From Rhodospirillaceae bacterium (GTDB lineage Bacteria > Pseudomonadota > Alphaproteobacteria > Rhodospirillales > Rhodospirillaceae): DNA of 64,000 nt. A model generated the notes under the pieces. The model did no database searches and was not told the DNA's origin. It saw nothing but the letters and a program-made list of their open reading frames with translations. Shown piece by piece: positions 1-10,554 of the stretch. How positions within the stretch are numbered: position 1 is the stretch's first letter; each line of letters begins with the position of its first letter. The DNA lies in contig JAQWQC010000031.1 in NCBI GenBank assembly GCA_029245025.1, positions 62,001 to 126,000 of the forward strand, written 5' to 3'. A program made the position numbers and the translations under genes.

Positions 1-232
1 CCACACGCAGGTTGGCCATTTGCTCCGCTGCATCTACAGCAGCGCGTACAGACGCCTCAACAGCGTCCATATTCACAACTTGGCCATTGCGCATGCCGTT
101 AGCGCGATGATGCCCAACGCCAGCAATTTGCATTTGGCTTCTTTCATCTGTCGTTGCGATAAAGCAGCAGACCTTGGTCGTGCCGACATCAAGGGCCGCG
201 ATCACACTATTGCGGGCTGTACCTTTAGACAC
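1..232 (-). CDS. ftsA: FtsA, cell division actin-like ATPase (5' part, cut by window edge)
   Basis: FtsA is the actin-like protein that anchors FtsZ to the membrane and recruits later division proteins. Only the first 77 codons lie here; the gene runs off the left edge. Read on the minus strand from a GTG, the product shows LDVGTTK at residues 14-20, the phosphate-1 loop of the actin fold, followed by CCFIA. An AAGGAG ribosome site lies inside the ftsQ end upstream of the GTG. The start overlaps the ftsQ stop by 8 bases. Position after ftsQ in a dcw cluster supports the call; ftsZ would be expected further left. Confidence 0.9.
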   Translation of the reverse strand, partial: MSKGTARNSVIAALDVGTTKVCCFIATTDERSQMQIAGVGHHRANGMRNGQVVNMDAVEASVRAAVDAAEQMANLRV

Positions 233-1073
233 CTTTGGGTAACTCCTTATCGGGGACGACGTGATTGTCCGTGCGGACCTCACGTTCGGCGGGGCTGAAG
301 AGACTCTGCTGCGGGATAGGGGCGTAGCCATCTTTAAGTTGAACGACCAAGCGGCCTACTATTCTGAGATCGATTTCAGAAACCGCTCGGCTGAGCAGTT
401 GATGTTTGTCGTCAAGCGCAGCTAATTCATTTAAGGCGGCAGTGATATTTTCTTCCGGCAGTTTGATAGTTATCCCGCCATCCATGGCATCCAACAAGAT
501 ATTCCACCGGCGGCCACCCAAACGAACTGCCGCCTTTACGCGACGTCGAATTTCTTTTTGTTCGTCTAGGGCAGTGAATAGCGCATCGGCGTGAATTGGA
601 GCGTCGGGACCAACCACAACCGGCATATCCGCTGGAGCATTGGAAACTTCGATAATCACCGTGCCGTCGCGATCGATCAGCGTGTATTTGCCCGCATTCT
701 GCCAAATGGCAAATGCGGTGTATTCGGTCAACATGATGCGGAGGCTGTTGGGGAGGTGCCGAACAATTTCAGCAGACCGCACCCAAGGAAGAGCCGTGAT
801 GCGTGTTCTGGCCGCCGGAACATTGATATCCAAGATAGGCGCGCCACGCACGGCTCCGAGTGTATCCAAAATGTCTACTGCTGCAGTCTGTTGCCGGCCA
901 ATGACCAGCACCTCTTCGACACTCAAGCCAACAGCGGATAAAGATTCAGCAGTTTGTTCAGGAACGTTCTGCCAGCCGCTGACATTATCCAGTTGCGGGG
1001 TAACCCAAACAAGGCCGCCAGCGAAGACCAACGCCAGCATGCCATTTCTGATCCAGGGTTTTACGCGTCGCAT
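225..1073 (-). CDS. ftsQ: FtsQ, cell division protein
   Basis: Bitopic divisome protein that bridges the early cytoplasmic and late periplasmic division proteins. The product is 282 aa: a basic cytoplasmic tail, one membrane segment at about residues 10-27, a POTRA-type domain at about 50-118 (ending near residues [11 protein letters not shown]), and a beta-rich FtsQ domain. I chose the ATG at 1073 because GGAG sits 7 bases upstream; an in-frame ATG seven codons earlier (1094) has no such site. It overlaps ddl by 13 bases and ftsA by 8, which suggests translational coupling. Confidence 0.93.
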   Translation of the reverse strand: MRRVKPWIRNGMLALVFAGGLVWVTPQLDNVSGWQNVPEQTAESLSAVGLSVEEVLVIGRQQTAAVDILDTLGAVRGAPILDINVPAARTRITALPWVRSAEIVRHLPNSLRIMLTEYTAFAIWQNAGKYTLIDRDGTVIIEVSNAPADMPVVVGPDAPIHADALFTALDEQKEIRRRVKAAVRLGGRRWNILLDAMDGGITIKLPEENITAALNELAALDDKHQLLSRAVSEIDLRIVGRLVVQLKDGYAPIPQQSLFSPAEREVRTDNHVVPDKELPKGV

Positions 1074-1984
1074 CGGGCGTTCTCCACCATCCACAACACC
1101 AAATCGGCAAAACTCATGCCGACATGAGCTGCCTGTTCCGGAACCAATGAGGTTGGGGTCAAGCCGGGTTGCGTATTGATTTCAAGTAAGTACAGATTAT
1201 CACCGTCGAGACGTAGGTCAGATCGTGTGACGCCACGGCAGCCGAGGGTCTGATGTGCAATGAGCGAAATTTCGAGCGCGCTGTCGTAGACTGCTTTGCT
1301 CAAATCAGCCGGGAGAACATGAATAGAGCCGCCCGCTGCATATTTGGCGTCGTAGTCATAGAACTGACGATCAGTGGTGATTTCAGTGACTGCGAGGGCG
1401 CGGTCACCCAAAACAGTGACAGTAATTTCCCGTCCGGGAATGTAGCGTTCGACCATAACCGGGCAATCAACCCCTAGCCCCATGTCGTCGAGCGGGGCTT
1501 TGTTGTCGCCCTCATGAAGGATATGGACACCTACAGCAGAGCCTTCATTGATCGGCTTGATTACGTAGGGCCGCGGCAGTGGATCGGATTTCTCGGCTAC
1601 GGCTCTTGTGACGATAACTTCCTCGGCGACCGGCAGCCCAGCCTCTGAAAAGAGCCGCTTGGCTAATGGCTTATCCATCGCCAACGCAGACGCTGTCCGT
1701 CCTGAGTGGGTGTAAGGCACCGCCATCATGTCCAAAAGGCCCTGAATACAACCGTCTTCACCAAAACGGCCGTGTAGGGCGTTGAAAACAACGTCTGGCT
1801 TGGCGTTAGCAAGGGCGGAAGTCAGCGCTGGAATGTCGCGCGTGACGTCAATGATCACGACGTCATAGCCCGCACTTTCAAGTGCGGCCGCGGCGTCTTT
1901 GCCTGATACTAAGGATACTTCGCGTTCTGAAGAGAACCCGCCTTGTAACACCGCAACTCGTGTAGAGGACTGCGCAGTCGTCAT
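1061..1984 (-). CDS. ddl: D-alanine--D-alanine ligase
   Basis: Makes D-Ala-D-Ala from two D-alanines and ATP, supplying the end of the peptidoglycan stem peptide. The 307-aa product begins near residue 10 with [16 protein letters not shown], the family's N-terminal block, and carries an ATP-grasp domain with the ELNTQPGLT-like end (seen as [15 protein letters not shown]) that holds magnesium ligands. The ATG at 1984 overlaps the murB stop as ATGA; a longer frame reading upstream to 2056 runs inside murB and looks non-native. The place between murB and ftsQ is standard for a dcw cluster. Confidence 0.95.
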   Translation of the reverse strand: MTTAQSSTRVAVLQGGFSSEREVSLVSGKDAAAALESAGYDVVIIDVTRDIPALTSALANAKPDVVFNALHGRFGEDGCIQGLLDMMAVPYTHSGRTASALAMDKPLAKRLFSEAGLPVAEEVIVTRAVAEKSDPLPRPYVIKPINEGSAVGVHILHEGDNKAPLDDMGLGVDCPVMVERYIPGREITVTVLGDRALAVTEITTDRQFYDYDAKYAAGGSIHVLPADLSKAVYDSALEISLIAHQTLGCRGVTRSDLRLDGDNLYLLEINTQPGLTPTSLVPEQAAHVGMSFADLVLWMVENARCDA

Positions 1985-2943
1985 GCAGCCCCCTCTGCGC
2001 GAGCAAGTGGCGCATTGTCGTCCGTGGCTGCAACACCAACTAGACGAATTTCCCAAGTTAGTGGAACGCCACTTACCTCAAACACCCGCCGACGCACCTC
2101 GTCACCGAGACCTTCCAGATCTGACGCCGTGGCCGTCCCAGTGTTAATAAGGAAGTTGCAATGTTTCTCAGAGACGGCAGCACCGCCGCGGATCAAACCG
2201 CGACAGCCTGCGCGGTCGATCAGTTCCCACGCTTTGGCTTCTGGTGGGTTCGCGAAGGTCGAGCCACCGGTCCGGCTTTGAACCGGTTGCGCGTCTTCCC
2301 GCTCAGCCCGGATTTCGCGAATACGGTCTGTAATTTTTTCAGTGTCACTTTCAATGCCTTTGAATTCGGCGCCAATAAAGATCCAATCAGGAGGTGTCGT
2401 GCAGTGGCGGTAGCTAAAGCCAAAATCTTCGCGAGATAGCTTGTGGAGCGTACCAGTGTTGTCCATGGCTGTGGCGCTGATCAGAATGTCTTGGATTTCC
2501 CGGCCATATGCACCCGCGTTCATCCGCACCGCACCGCCAATAGTCCCCGGAATACCGGTTAGAAACTCGAGACCGGCAATCCCCATATTACGTGCCGCTT
2601 TTGCAACATTGGCGTCGACGGCGCTACCACCGCAGCGGACGGTGGTGCCACCTGCTTCGATGGTGTTAAAGGCCCGACCGAGTTTAATCGTGACGCCTGG
2701 AATGCCGCCGTCGCGAATGAGGAGGTTTGACGTCAGGCCTATGATGGTGACAGAGATATTGTCAGGCTTGCCGCGCAGAAACATAGCAAGATCTTCTGTG
2801 TCTGCGGGTGTGTAGAGAACTTCTGCTGGCCCCCCGACACGGAACCAGGTCGTTGGCGCGAGCACGGCAAAGGGCTCGTAGCTGCCCCGAACACCGGGCA
2901 GCTGATCGATTAGATCAGGTGCTGGGTGCTCAGCTGCCATCAT
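1981..2943 (-). CDS. murB: UDP-N-acetylenolpyruvoylglucosamine reductase
   Basis: FAD enzyme that reduces the enolpyruvyl group of UDP-GlcNAc-enolpyruvate with NADPH to give UDP-MurNAc. The 320-aa product has the FAD-binding half ([15 protein letters not shown] near residue 31, then [21 protein letters not shown], cited only by its key GIPGTIGG core) and the C-terminal MurB domain with SEKHCNF, which carries the proton-donor serine. It starts at 2943 in an ATGA overlap with the murC stop; a second ATG directly follows. The short form without the extra loops is typical of alphaproteobacterial MurB. Confidence 0.96.
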   Translation of the reverse strand: MMAAEHPAPDLIDQLPGVRGSYEPFAVLAPTTWFRVGGPAEVLYTPADTEDLAMFLRGKPDNISVTIIGLTSNLLIRDGGIPGVTIKLGRAFNTIEAGGTTVRCGGSAVDANVAKAARNMGIAGLEFLTGIPGTIGGAVRMNAGAYGREIQDILISATAMDNTGTLHKLSREDFGFSYRHCTTPPDWIFIGAEFKGIESDTEKITDRIREIRAEREDAQPVQSRTGGSTFANPPEAKAWELIDRAGCRGLIRGGAAVSEKHCNFLINTGTATASDLEGLGDEVRRRVFEVSGVPLTWEIRLVGVAATDDNAPLARAEGAA

Positions 2944-4373
2944 GAGGCCATATCCTGGGCGGTCGAGGCACGAATTTTTGCCAGGTCGTCGGGTAAGGCC
3001 TGTGCCCAGGCCGTGATGTTGCCGGCGCCGAGGCAGACCACCAGGTCGCCAGGGCCAGCAATGTCATCAATGACGGCGGCTAAATGTTTCGGCGCAAATA
3101 ACCCGGTGACTTGCGAATGGCCGTGGGTATGCAGCCCCTCAATAAGGCCGTCACGATCCATGCCTTCGATTGGAGATTCACCGGCAGGATAGACGTCAGC
3201 AACGACGACGTGATCGGCATCGTTAAAGCAGGTGCAAAATTCCTCAAACAACGACGCCAGGCGCGAATAACGGTGTGGCTGAACCACAGCGATCACGCGG
3301 CCGGCTGCGGCGCTGCGGGCCGCCTTGAGTACGGCGGCGATTTCGACAGGGTGATGACCGTAGTCGTCAATGATGGTAATTCCATCAACTTCACCGGTCT
3401 TGGTGAAGCGTCGTTTGACGCCGGTGAATTGTGCGAGACCTTGGCGAATAACATCGTCTTCGACGCCCAGTTCGGCGCCGACGGCGATCGCGGCAAGGGC
3501 ATTTAGAACATTGTGCTGCCCAAACATGGGCAAATGAATTTCCTCGATGCGGCGTTCACCGCCCGTAATGCGATCAGAGATGGCTACATCGAATTGCGCA
3601 CCGCTCATGTCTAGGCTGATGTTTTCGCAACGCACATTGGCCAATGGTCCCATGCCGTATGTAATGATCTTGCGGTCGGATAGGTGCGGAATGAGGGCCT
3701 GCACTTCAGGGTGATCTATGCACAGCGTTGCAAACCCATAAAACGGAATAGAGTCGACGAAGGTCCGGAATGCTGCCTTCAAGGCATCGAAATCGCCATA
3801 GAAATCGAGATGCTCGGGGTCAATGTTGGTGACCACAGCGATCGTGGCTGGCAACCGAATGAACGTGCCGTCTGACTCGTCGGCTTCGACAATCATCCAG
3901 TCACCTTCACCCAGGCGGGCATTGGTCCCGTAGGCGTTGATAATGCCGCCATTAATGACGGTGGGATCTAATTTTGCTGTATCAAGAACTGAGGCGATCA
4001 ACGAAGTTGTCGTGGTCTTGCCGTGGGTTCCACCAACCGCGATAGCCCATTTCAGACGCATCAATTCGGCGAGCATTTCTGCGCGGCGAACAATCGGCAT
4101 CATCGCTTTGCGGGCGGCGGCCACTTCCGGGTTGTTTGACTTAACAGCGGTAGAAATGACGACCACGCGGGCGTCGCCCAGATTTTTTTCCCGGTGCCCG
4201 ACCTCAACCTTAATTCCCAGAGTGCGAAGACGGTCGACATTGGCGTTCTGTGCGATGTCACTGCCCTGCACCTGATACCCCAAGTTGTGCATGACTTCCG
4301 CAATACCACTCATGCCAATCCCGCCGATCCCGACGAAATGAATGATCCCGATGTCTAAGGGCATAGTGCGCAT
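2940..4373 (-). CDS. murC: UDP-N-acetylmuramate--L-alanine ligase
   Basis: Adds L-alanine to UDP-MurNAc, the first step of stem-peptide assembly, in the cytoplasm. The 477-aa product has the N-terminal dinucleotide-like fold ([12 protein letters not shown], residues 12-23), the ATP loop GTHGKT at 115-120, a central Mur ligase domain, and a C-terminal domain with the substrate-side motif DDYGHHP. The ATG overlaps the murG stop codon (TAATG). An alternative start three codons later is possible. Length is normal for MurC. Confidence 0.97.
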   Translation of the reverse strand: MRTMPLDIGIIHFVGIGGIGMSGIAEVMHNLGYQVQGSDIAQNANVDRLRTLGIKVEVGHREKNLGDARVVVISTAVKSNNPEVAAARKAMMPIVRRAEMLAELMRLKWAIAVGGTHGKTTTTSLIASVLDTAKLDPTVINGGIINAYGTNARLGEGDWMIVEADESDGTFIRLPATIAVVTNIDPEHLDFYGDFDALKAAFRTFVDSIPFYGFATLCIDHPEVQALIPHLSDRKIITYGMGPLANVRCENISLDMSGAQFDVAISDRITGGERRIEEIHLPMFGQHNVLNALAAIAVGAELGVEDDVIRQGLAQFTGVKRRFTKTGEVDGITIIDDYGHHPVEIAAVLKAARSAAAGRVIAVVQPHRYSRLASLFEEFCTCFNDADHVVVADVYPAGESPIEGMDRDGLIEGLHTHGHSQVTGLFAPKHLAAVIDDIAGPGDLVVCLGAGNITAWAQALPDDLAKIRASTAQDMAS

Positions 4374-5506
4374 TAGGCGGCTCCTAGGGTTTTCTCAGAG
4401 TGGCCATTGCTGCCATGTAAGAGGCGTTCGACAGCATCAGCGAGACGGTCCGCTGCCTCAGGAATGGCAAATTTTTTGGCATTTGCAGAAGCTTTCGTAA
4501 GCGCTACTGAATCAGTTAAGAGCTGATCAAGATTGATCGCTAATGAGTCAGGTGTAAGAGCGTCTTGCTGCAGACACCAACCCGCACCGGCATTGACCAA
4601 GGCTTGCGCATTGTCAGTTTGATGGTCGTCAGCGGCGTAGGGGTACGGCACGTAAATTGCCGGACGTCCCGCATAGGAAACTTCACTCACGGTGGATGCC
4701 CCGGACCTGGTAATCAGCAGGTGTGACCTGGCTACCAATTCTGGAACGTCGTCGAAGAAAGGTTGTAAATGAGCTTGCACACCACAATTGGAGTAGGCGA
4801 GACGTGTTTCCGCGGCAATTTCGCTACGACATTGCTGATCGACAGTGATCCTCTTGCGCAGGTCATCAGGCAGGCGCTTTAAAGCGTACGGAACGAGGTG
4901 GCTAAATACAGCAGCTCCTTGGCTACCCCCTAACACGACTATCTTGATCGGGCCCTCACCCTCTGGCGCAACATAAGGCTTAGTCCGTGCAGCACCGAAT
5001 GACGAACGGACAGGCATCCCCGTTAGGAGGGGCGATACGCCATCTGGGATCAGGCGTGTGTTTTCGAAAGATGTGTAAACATGATCAACCCGCTTGGCGA
5101 ACAGCCGGTTCGCTTTCCCGATAACAGCGTTTTGTTCATGAACCGCCGTTGGTAACTTGAGGTGGGTTGCCGCCATTATGGTCGGGGCGGCAGCATAGCC
5201 ACCAAACCCGATAACCGCGGTTGGGTTTAGGTCTTTCAGGATGCGCCGTGCCTGAAAGACGCCAACGCCAAGGCTCAAGGCACCCTTAAGGCGACCTATG
5301 GCGCCAAAGCCAGCAAGACCCCGTGCAATGATTGTGTGTGTTTCTAGTTCCGACAGGGGCCCAGAGCGGGTCGCTCCACGTTCATCTGTGATCCATACCA
5401 AATTATGGCCGCGCTGCTTCAGAACGTTGGCTAGAGCTTCTGCGGGGAACATGTGGCCGCCGGTCCCACCGGCAGCGAGAACGATCGGATGAGATGGACC
5501 GGTCAT
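4373..5506 (-). CDS. murG: UDP-GlcNAc:undecaprenyl-PP-MurNAc-pentapeptide GlcNAc transferase
   Basis: Converts lipid I to lipid II on the inner face of the cytoplasmic membrane. The 377-aa product is a two-domain GT-B glycosyltransferase: GGTGGH at residues 13-18 is the N-terminal glycine loop, and VLGGSQGA followed later by [15 protein letters not shown] marks the donor-binding half. It sits between ftsW and murC and overlaps the ftsW stop as ATGA, so its translation is probably coupled to ftsW. Confidence 0.97.
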   Translation of the reverse strand: MTGPSHPIVLAAGGTGGHMFPAEALANVLKQRGHNLVWITDERGATRSGPLSELETHTIIARGLAGFGAIGRLKGALSLGVGVFQARRILKDLNPTAVIGFGGYAAAPTIMAATHLKLPTAVHEQNAVIGKANRLFAKRVDHVYTSFENTRLIPDGVSPLLTGMPVRSSFGAARTKPYVAPEGEGPIKIVVLGGSQGAAVFSHLVPYALKRLPDDLRKRITVDQQCRSEIAAETRLAYSNCGVQAHLQPFFDDVPELVARSHLLITRSGASTVSEVSYAGRPAIYVPYPYAADDHQTDNAQALVNAGAGWCLQQDALTPDSLAINLDQLLTDSVALTKASANAKKFAIPEAADRLADAVERLLHGSNGHSEKTLGAA

Positions 5507-6633
5507 GTGCGCAGGCCCTCCATGTCGCGTCGACGGCGGGTTAGGCTCAAGATCATGCCCATGCCAATGGCGAGGGCGAGCATGGAAGAGCCGCCATATG
5601 AGATGAATGGAAGTGTCATGCCTTTGGTCGGCATCATGTGCAAGCTAGAGGCCATGTTGATGATGGATTGCAAGCCGAATTGAACGGCAAGTCCGCCAAC
5701 GGCCAGCAGAATGAATAGATTGTCCTCGCGCAGCACTTTGATCATTGCGCGCAAGACAAGGAAGCCAAACAGGGCAACCACCACCAGGCAGAGCAGGACA
5801 CCGAACTCTTCACCAGCGACGGCGAAAATAAAATCTGTGTGGGCGTCTGGCAGCTCTTCCTTGACGCGACCTTCTCCAGGTCCGCGACCAAACAGACCAC
5901 CATTCTGGAAAGCGCGTATGGCTTGTGTTACCTGGTAGGTGTCGCCTGACGCGGGATCAAGAAACCGATCCACGCGGCTAGCTACGTGCGGGAACAGGAA
6001 GTACGCGCTAACTAGCGCGCCGAGGCCAGCAAAGGCGATCAGTACGACCCAGAAGATCGGTAGTCCGGCCAGAAAGAACTGGGCGCACCATACCGATACG
6101 ACAACCATTGTCATGCCAACGTCCGGTTGGGATAGCAAAACAGCGCACACCATCATCAGACAGCCAAGCGCGATCGTGTTTCCAGGTACACCTTCTGTCG
6201 TTCGGCTAAGAGAAAACAGCCAGGCGGAAACCACGACGAAAAATGGTTTGATAAATTCAGACGGTTGGATCGATAGTCCACCAAGCCGCAGCCAGCGTTG
6301 TGCACCGTTGATTTCAGCACCAAGGAGCAGTGTCCCAAACATCATCATGAAGGCGCCAAACAGACCCACGACAGCAACGCGGCGAATCCACAATGCTGGT
6401 AACAAAGAGATGCCCAACATCACGGCGATCGCAACGGGCAGAAACACGGACTGCTTACGGACAAAATGATAGGTGTCTGCGCCTATTCTTTCAGCGGCCG
6501 GTGGCCCGGCTGCCAGAGTGAGAATCATGCCGATGACGATTAACGCTCCCGAGGAGACCAGCAGCCACCGGTCGACGGTCCACCACCAGCGGCCCACCAC
6601 ACTTGTATCGGAACGTGTAAACGCTGAACTCAT
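5503..6633 (-). CDS. ftsW: FtsW, septal peptidoglycan glycosyltransferase
   Basis: SEDS-family polytopic membrane enzyme that polymerises lipid II at the septum together with FtsI. The 376-aa product has about ten hydrophobic segments and the SEDS signature region NGAQRWLRLGGLSIQPSE. I place the start at 6633, where the ATG overlaps the murD stop (ATGA); an in-frame ATG six codons upstream lies inside murD. Large periplasmic loop after the seventh segment (PDAHTDFIFAVAGEE) is typical. Confidence 0.96.
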   Translation of the reverse strand: MSSAFTRSDTSVVGRWWWTVDRWLLVSSGALIVIGMILTLAAGPPAAERIGADTYHFVRKQSVFLPVAIAVMLGISLLPALWIRRVAVVGLFGAFMMMFGTLLLGAEINGAQRWLRLGGLSIQPSEFIKPFFVVVSAWLFSLSRTTEGVPGNTIALGCLMMVCAVLLSQPDVGMTMVVVSVWCAQFFLAGLPIFWVVLIAFAGLGALVSAYFLFPHVASRVDRFLDPASGDTYQVTQAIRAFQNGGLFGRGPGEGRVKEELPDAHTDFIFAVAGEEFGVLLCLVVVALFGFLVLRAMIKVLREDNLFILLAVGGLAVQFGLQSIINMASSLHMMPTKGMTLPFISYGGSSMLALAIGMGMILSLTRRRRDMEGLRT

Positions 6634-8018
6634 GCTGCGACCCCCGGCCAAGTGTCGAGGACCGCGGACCGGAACGCGTCGCCCCGCTCTTCGAAGTTCT
6701 TAAACATGTCGAACGATGAGCAAGCCGGGGACAGCAACACGGTGGCGTCTTTCGTTCCATCTTCTAATGCTTGATGGCCGGCATTGATCGTTGCGTCTTC
6801 TAGGGTGGGGTGAGTAGAGGCAGCGACACCGCCCTGGGACAATTCAGTAGCAAAATCCTGTGCCGACTCACCGATCAAGAACGCATGTCGGATGCGGCCA
6901 AACAGAGGCCCGAGGGCTGTGATGCCGCCCGCCTTAGCGACTCCACCCGCGATCCAATAGACAGATCCGTAACAGCTGAGTGCCTTCTCTGTCGCATCCG
7001 CATTTGTGGCTTTGCTGTCATTGACAAAGGTTACGTCCTGCATCGTGCCGATAATCTCTTGGCGGTGACGTAATCCAGGGAAAGACGCGAAGGCTTTAGT
7101 AATTACCTCTGACGAAACTCCATTGGTCCGTGCAATCGCGTAGGCTGCGGCAGCATTTTGCCAATTGTGTTTGCCTGGGAGCGCTTTAAGGCTCCGTAAG
7201 TCGATGGTTCCGCCCTGATCGAAATGGTTGTCGTTCAGAACGCCATCTCTGACCGAAACACCATCGGCCAGGTCTGACTCTGCCGAAATGCGGATAACGA
7301 GATGGCGACCATCACCTGCGAGATGTTGTGCGGTCGTTCGGCTTGGAACGTCGTCTTCACCAACGATTGCTAGGGCGCCGTCTTTCTGGAGCGCAAACAA
7401 TTCGGACTTGGCTGCGACATAGCCGTCGATACCGCCGTGGCGCTCGAGGTGGTCGGGCGTAATGTTAAGGAGAACCGCTGTTGCGCAGTGCAAGTTTGGT
7501 GTGAGTTCGGTCTGATAGGATGAAAGCTCAAGAACGTAGATCCCATCGGCGCCCAGAGGGGCGAGATCAAGGGCGGTGAATCCGAGGTTGCCGCCAACCT
7601 CGACCTGCTTTCCAGCTTCTGTCAGAACGTGAGCGGTCAATGCGGTCGTGGTTGACTTGCCATTGGTGCCCGTGATGCCAACAAACGTTGCGGATGGTTG
7701 CGCAGTCGCTAGCAAATCAACATCACAGCGTAGTGTATGTTTAGCGGCACGGGCCTTTTCAGCCAGCGGATGCGGAGTTGGATGCGTATGATGAACGCCA
7801 GGGCTCCATATAACGTGATCCAACTCGGTCATGTCGCCGGACTCAGCGTCAAAAATGGTAAATCCGTCTGCCAAGGCGCTGTCTCTCTGTTCAGCCTTGT
7901 CATCCCATACAAAAACACGCGCACCGGCAGTGGATAGAGCGCGGGCAGCAGATAGCCCGGACTTACCAAGTCCGACCACCAAGACGGTGTCATTGCGATG
8001 GGAGTAGAGAGGGATCAT
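6630..8018 (-). CDS. murD: UDP-N-acetylmuramoyl-L-alanine--D-glutamate ligase
   Basis: Adds D-glutamate to UDP-MurNAc-L-Ala. The 462-aa product shows a Rossmann-like start (VLVVGLGKSG, residues 12-21), ATP loop GTNGKST at 117-123, the central ligase motif LNITPDHLERHG, and a C-terminal domain ending in the LLSPACSSFDMFKNFEERG region typical of MurD. It begins 7 bases after mraY ends, one of the few non-overlapping junctions in the cluster. Confidence 0.97.
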   Translation of the reverse strand: MIPLYSHRNDTVLVVGLGKSGLSAARALSTAGARVFVWDDKAEQRDSALADGFTIFDAESGDMTELDHVIWSPGVHHTHPTPHPLAEKARAAKHTLRCDVDLLATAQPSATFVGITGTNGKSTTTALTAHVLTEAGKQVEVGGNLGFTALDLAPLGADGIYVLELSSYQTELTPNLHCATAVLLNITPDHLERHGGIDGYVAAKSELFALQKDGALAIVGEDDVPSRTTAQHLAGDGRHLVIRISAESDLADGVSVRDGVLNDNHFDQGGTIDLRSLKALPGKHNWQNAAAAYAIARTNGVSSEVITKAFASFPGLRHRQEIIGTMQDVTFVNDSKATNADATEKALSCYGSVYWIAGGVAKAGGITALGPLFGRIRHAFLIGESAQDFATELSQGGVAASTHPTLEDATINAGHQALEDGTKDATVLLSPACSSFDMFKNFEERGDAFRSAVLDTWPGVAA

Positions 8019-8025
8019 GCGATGC

Positions 8026-9111
8026 TCACCTCAGCTTCAACGTGCTCAGGCCGGCGATGGCCAGAATGCAAGCGATGATCCAGAAGCGGATGACGATCGT
8101 CGGCTCCGCCCAGCCTTTTTGCTCGAAGTGATGATGTAGCGGCGCCATGCGGAACACGCGGCGGCCTGTCAGTTTAAATGAGACGACTTGGACAATGACC
8201 GACACAGTTTCAAGGACGAACAGACCGCCCGTTATGCCGAGTACGATTTCGTGTTTTGTGACTACTGAGACCGCACCGAGTGCGCCACCCATAGCTAGTG
8301 AACCCGTATCGCCCATAAAGACCATGGCCGGCGGCGCGTTAAACCAGAGGAAGCCAAGGCCAGCGCCGATGATGGTGCCGCAGAAAACTGTAAGCTCGCC
8401 CGTTCCACGTACGAAGTGGACTTGAAGATACTCAGCAAAGAACGCGTTACCGATAAGGTATGAGATCACCAGAAACACGCCGGCGCAGATCATCACCGGT
8501 ACAATGGCAAGGCCATCCAGCCCGTCGGTGAGATTTACCGAATTGGAAGCACCGACAATAATGAAGGCAGCGAATGGAATGTAGAACCAACCGAGGTCAA
8601 TCAAGAGGTCTTTAAAGAACGGGAAGGCGAGACCCGTAGGCGTAATGTCTGTCGTTACGCTGACGATCCAAAGTGCTACAGCGATAGCGATGACCGCTTC
8701 CGCAACCAACTTAACCCGGCCGGGCAATCCGCCAGAATGACGTCTAGTGACCTTAAGGTAGTCGTCTGCAAAGCCGATGGCGCCAAAGCCCATAGTTACG
8801 GCCAGCACGGCCCATACATAAGCGTTGGAGAGATCGGCCCATAGTAGTGTCGATACAGAGATGGCCAGCAGCATCATCATGCCGCCCATAGTCGGTGTAC
8901 CTTGTTTTGTTAGGACATGGCTTTGCGGCCCATCCTCGCGGATCGGCTGTCCATTGGTCTGGCGACTCTTGAGCCAGCGAATAATCGCTGGACCGCACAC
9001 AAACGCGATTATCATCGCTGTAATCACAGCGCCACCGGTCCGGAACGTGAGGTACCGGAACAAGTTAAGGGCGGTGAAGTCGCCGGAAAATTCAGAGAGC
9101 CAGTAGAGCAT
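8026..9111 (-). CDS. mraY: Phospho-N-acetylmuramoyl-pentapeptide transferase
   Basis: Integral membrane enzyme that moves phospho-MurNAc-pentapeptide from UDP to undecaprenyl phosphate, making lipid I. The 361-aa product has about ten membrane segments with family motifs GTPTMGG (71-77), ADDYLK (115-120) and [10 protein letters not shown], whose aspartates bind magnesium, and a late HHHFEQKGW stretch (cytoplasmic loop E). Length matches the usual 360 aa. It follows murF by 18 bases. Confidence 0.98.
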   Translation of the reverse strand: MLYWLSEFSGDFTALNLFRYLTFRTGGAVITAMIIAFVCGPAIIRWLKSRQTNGQPIREDGPQSHVLTKQGTPTMGGMMMLLAISVSTLLWADLSNAYVWAVLAVTMGFGAIGFADDYLKVTRRHSGGLPGRVKLVAEAVIAIAVALWIVSVTTDITPTGLAFPFFKDLLIDLGWFYIPFAAFIIVGASNSVNLTDGLDGLAIVPVMICAGVFLVISYLIGNAFFAEYLQVHFVRGTGELTVFCGTIIGAGLGFLWFNAPPAMVFMGDTGSLAMGGALGAVSVVTKHEIVLGITGGLFVLETVSVIVQVVSFKLTGRRVFRMAPLHHHFEQKGWAEPTIVIRFWIIACILAIAGLSTLKLR

Positions 9112-9129
9112 TGTCGTTCGATTCCTCCC

Positions 9130-10554
9130 TCAGTCGCCGTTGACTGCTGATTGCGCGTTGCGGCTCAACTCTTTGAGCGCGTCCACGACAACAGACATGC
9201 GACTACCGAACGAACCCTTCACGGCAATAACGTCGCCGGGTTCAATAAATTCTGTAATTAAGGGCGCTAGCTCTTCTGCGTCAGCAGCGTGCGCCGTCGC
9301 TTGCTGTGATGGCAGTGCGTTATGGAGGTGGCGCATGGCCGGGCCTGCCGTAAAGACGCAATCAATGCCATCGGTTGCAATGGGGGTAGCTAGGTCCGCA
9401 TGCAACGCATCAGACTTAGCGCCGAGCTCGAGCATATCACCAAGCGCTAAAATGACCCGGCCACGTTTGCGGGTGGCATTTAGCGCTTCTGCTAATGCGG
9501 CAATGGAAGCCGGACTTGCATTGTAACTTTCGTCAATTAGATCGAATGACCCTGCAGACAGGGCGACAACGGATCGAGCCCCCCGACCTGCTGGGGGCGT
9601 CATGTCGTTGAGGTCGCCTGCCGCTTGTTCGATATCGCCACCTAATGCGTCGACGGTGGCTAAGACGGCCAGACTATTGAGGGCCATATGCTTGCCCATC
9701 ATGCCAATGTCGTACACAAGGCGTTTGCCGTTTACGTCGGCGGCGATACGAGTTCCAACTTCGCTCACGGACCATGCGATGAGCCGATATGCAGCGCCAT
9801 TGTCTGTTCCAAAAGAAACGATCTGTTCAGCACCAGCAGCTGACGCGGCTCTGGCCAGGCGATCATAGTGTGAGTTGTCGGCGGGAATGATGGCGACGCC
9901 ACCAGATTCCAGCCCGGAGAATATTTCTGCCTTCGCGTCGGCGATATCTGCGACGGAAGAAAAGAACTCTAAATGTACAGCTTCGACAGTCGTCACCACA
10001 GCGACGTGAGGCCGCACCATTTTGGAGAGTGGCTCGATTTCACCCGCGTGATTCATGCCAAGTTCGAGAACGGCATAGTTTGTCTCTGAGGGCATGCGAG
10101 ATAGGCTAAGTGGGACGCCCCAATGATTGTTGAGGTTGCCTGTCGTTGCATGGGTTGACCCCTGGCGAGACAATGCAAGCGTCAAAGCTTCTTTTGTTGT
10201 CGTCTTGCCAACGCTTCCCGTTACAGCAGCAACGCGGCCGTTGATCCGTGAGCGTGCCGCTCGAGCAAGCGCTTGCAGAGCAACTGTTGTGTCATCCACA
10301 ACAACGAGGCGGTCCTCGTTAACGGTTTGTTTGCCGTCTGTTGGTATACGGGAGACAATAGCCGAAGAGGCACCACGCTCTAGCGCTTCGATAACAAAAT
10401 CATGGCCGTCGAATTTAGGGCCCTCCACCGCAACAAAAAGGTCGCCAACTGATACAGCGCGGCTGTCTATGCTGACACCATCGGCATCCCATTCTCCCGA
10501 GACGCGTCCATCTGTCGCGGTTGCAACTTCGGCGTTGGTCCATAAAGCCGTCAT
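9130..10554 (-). CDS. murF: UDP-MurNAc-tripeptide--D-Ala-D-Ala ligase
   Basis: Adds the D-Ala-D-Ala dipeptide made by Ddl to the UDP-MurNAc tripeptide, completing the soluble precursor. The 474-aa product has ATP loop GSVGKTTTK at 113-121, the ligase core GNLNNHWGVPLSL and the C-terminal DESYNASPAS motif typical of MurF. Starts at 10554 in an ATGA overlap with murE. Confidence 0.97.
   Translation of the reverse strand: MTALWTNAEVATATDGRVSGEWDADGVSIDSRAVSVGDLFVAVEGPKFDGHDFVIEALERGASSAIVSRIPTDGKQTVNEDRLVVVDDTTVALQALARAARSRINGRVAAVTGSVGKTTTKEALTLALSRQGSTHATTGNLNNHWGVPLSLSRMPSETNYAVLELGMNHAGEIEPLSKMVRPHVAVVTTVEAVHLEFFSSVADIADAKAEIFSGLESGGVAIIPADNSHYDRLARAASAAGAEQIVSFGTDNGAAYRLIAWSVSEVGTRIAADVNGKRLVYDIGMMGKHMALNSLAVLATVDALGGDIEQAAGDLNDMTPPAGRGARSVVALSAGSFDLIDESYNASPASIAALAEALNATRKRGRVILALGDMLELGAKSDALHADLATPIATDGIDCVFTAGPAMRHLHNALPSQQATAHAADAEELAPLITEFIEPGDVIAVKGSFGSRMSVVVDALKELSRNAQSAVNGD

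Noticed and set aside
640-1179. 179-codon plus-strand frame antisense to ftsQ and ddl
   Set aside because: Antisense to two recognised genes with no family signature of its own.
5939-6469. 176-codon plus-strand frame antisense to ftsW
   Set aside because: It lacks domain-like sequence, is rich in Arg, Ser, Thr and Pro as expected for the reverse of a hydrophobic protein, and ftsW beneath it is fully conserved.
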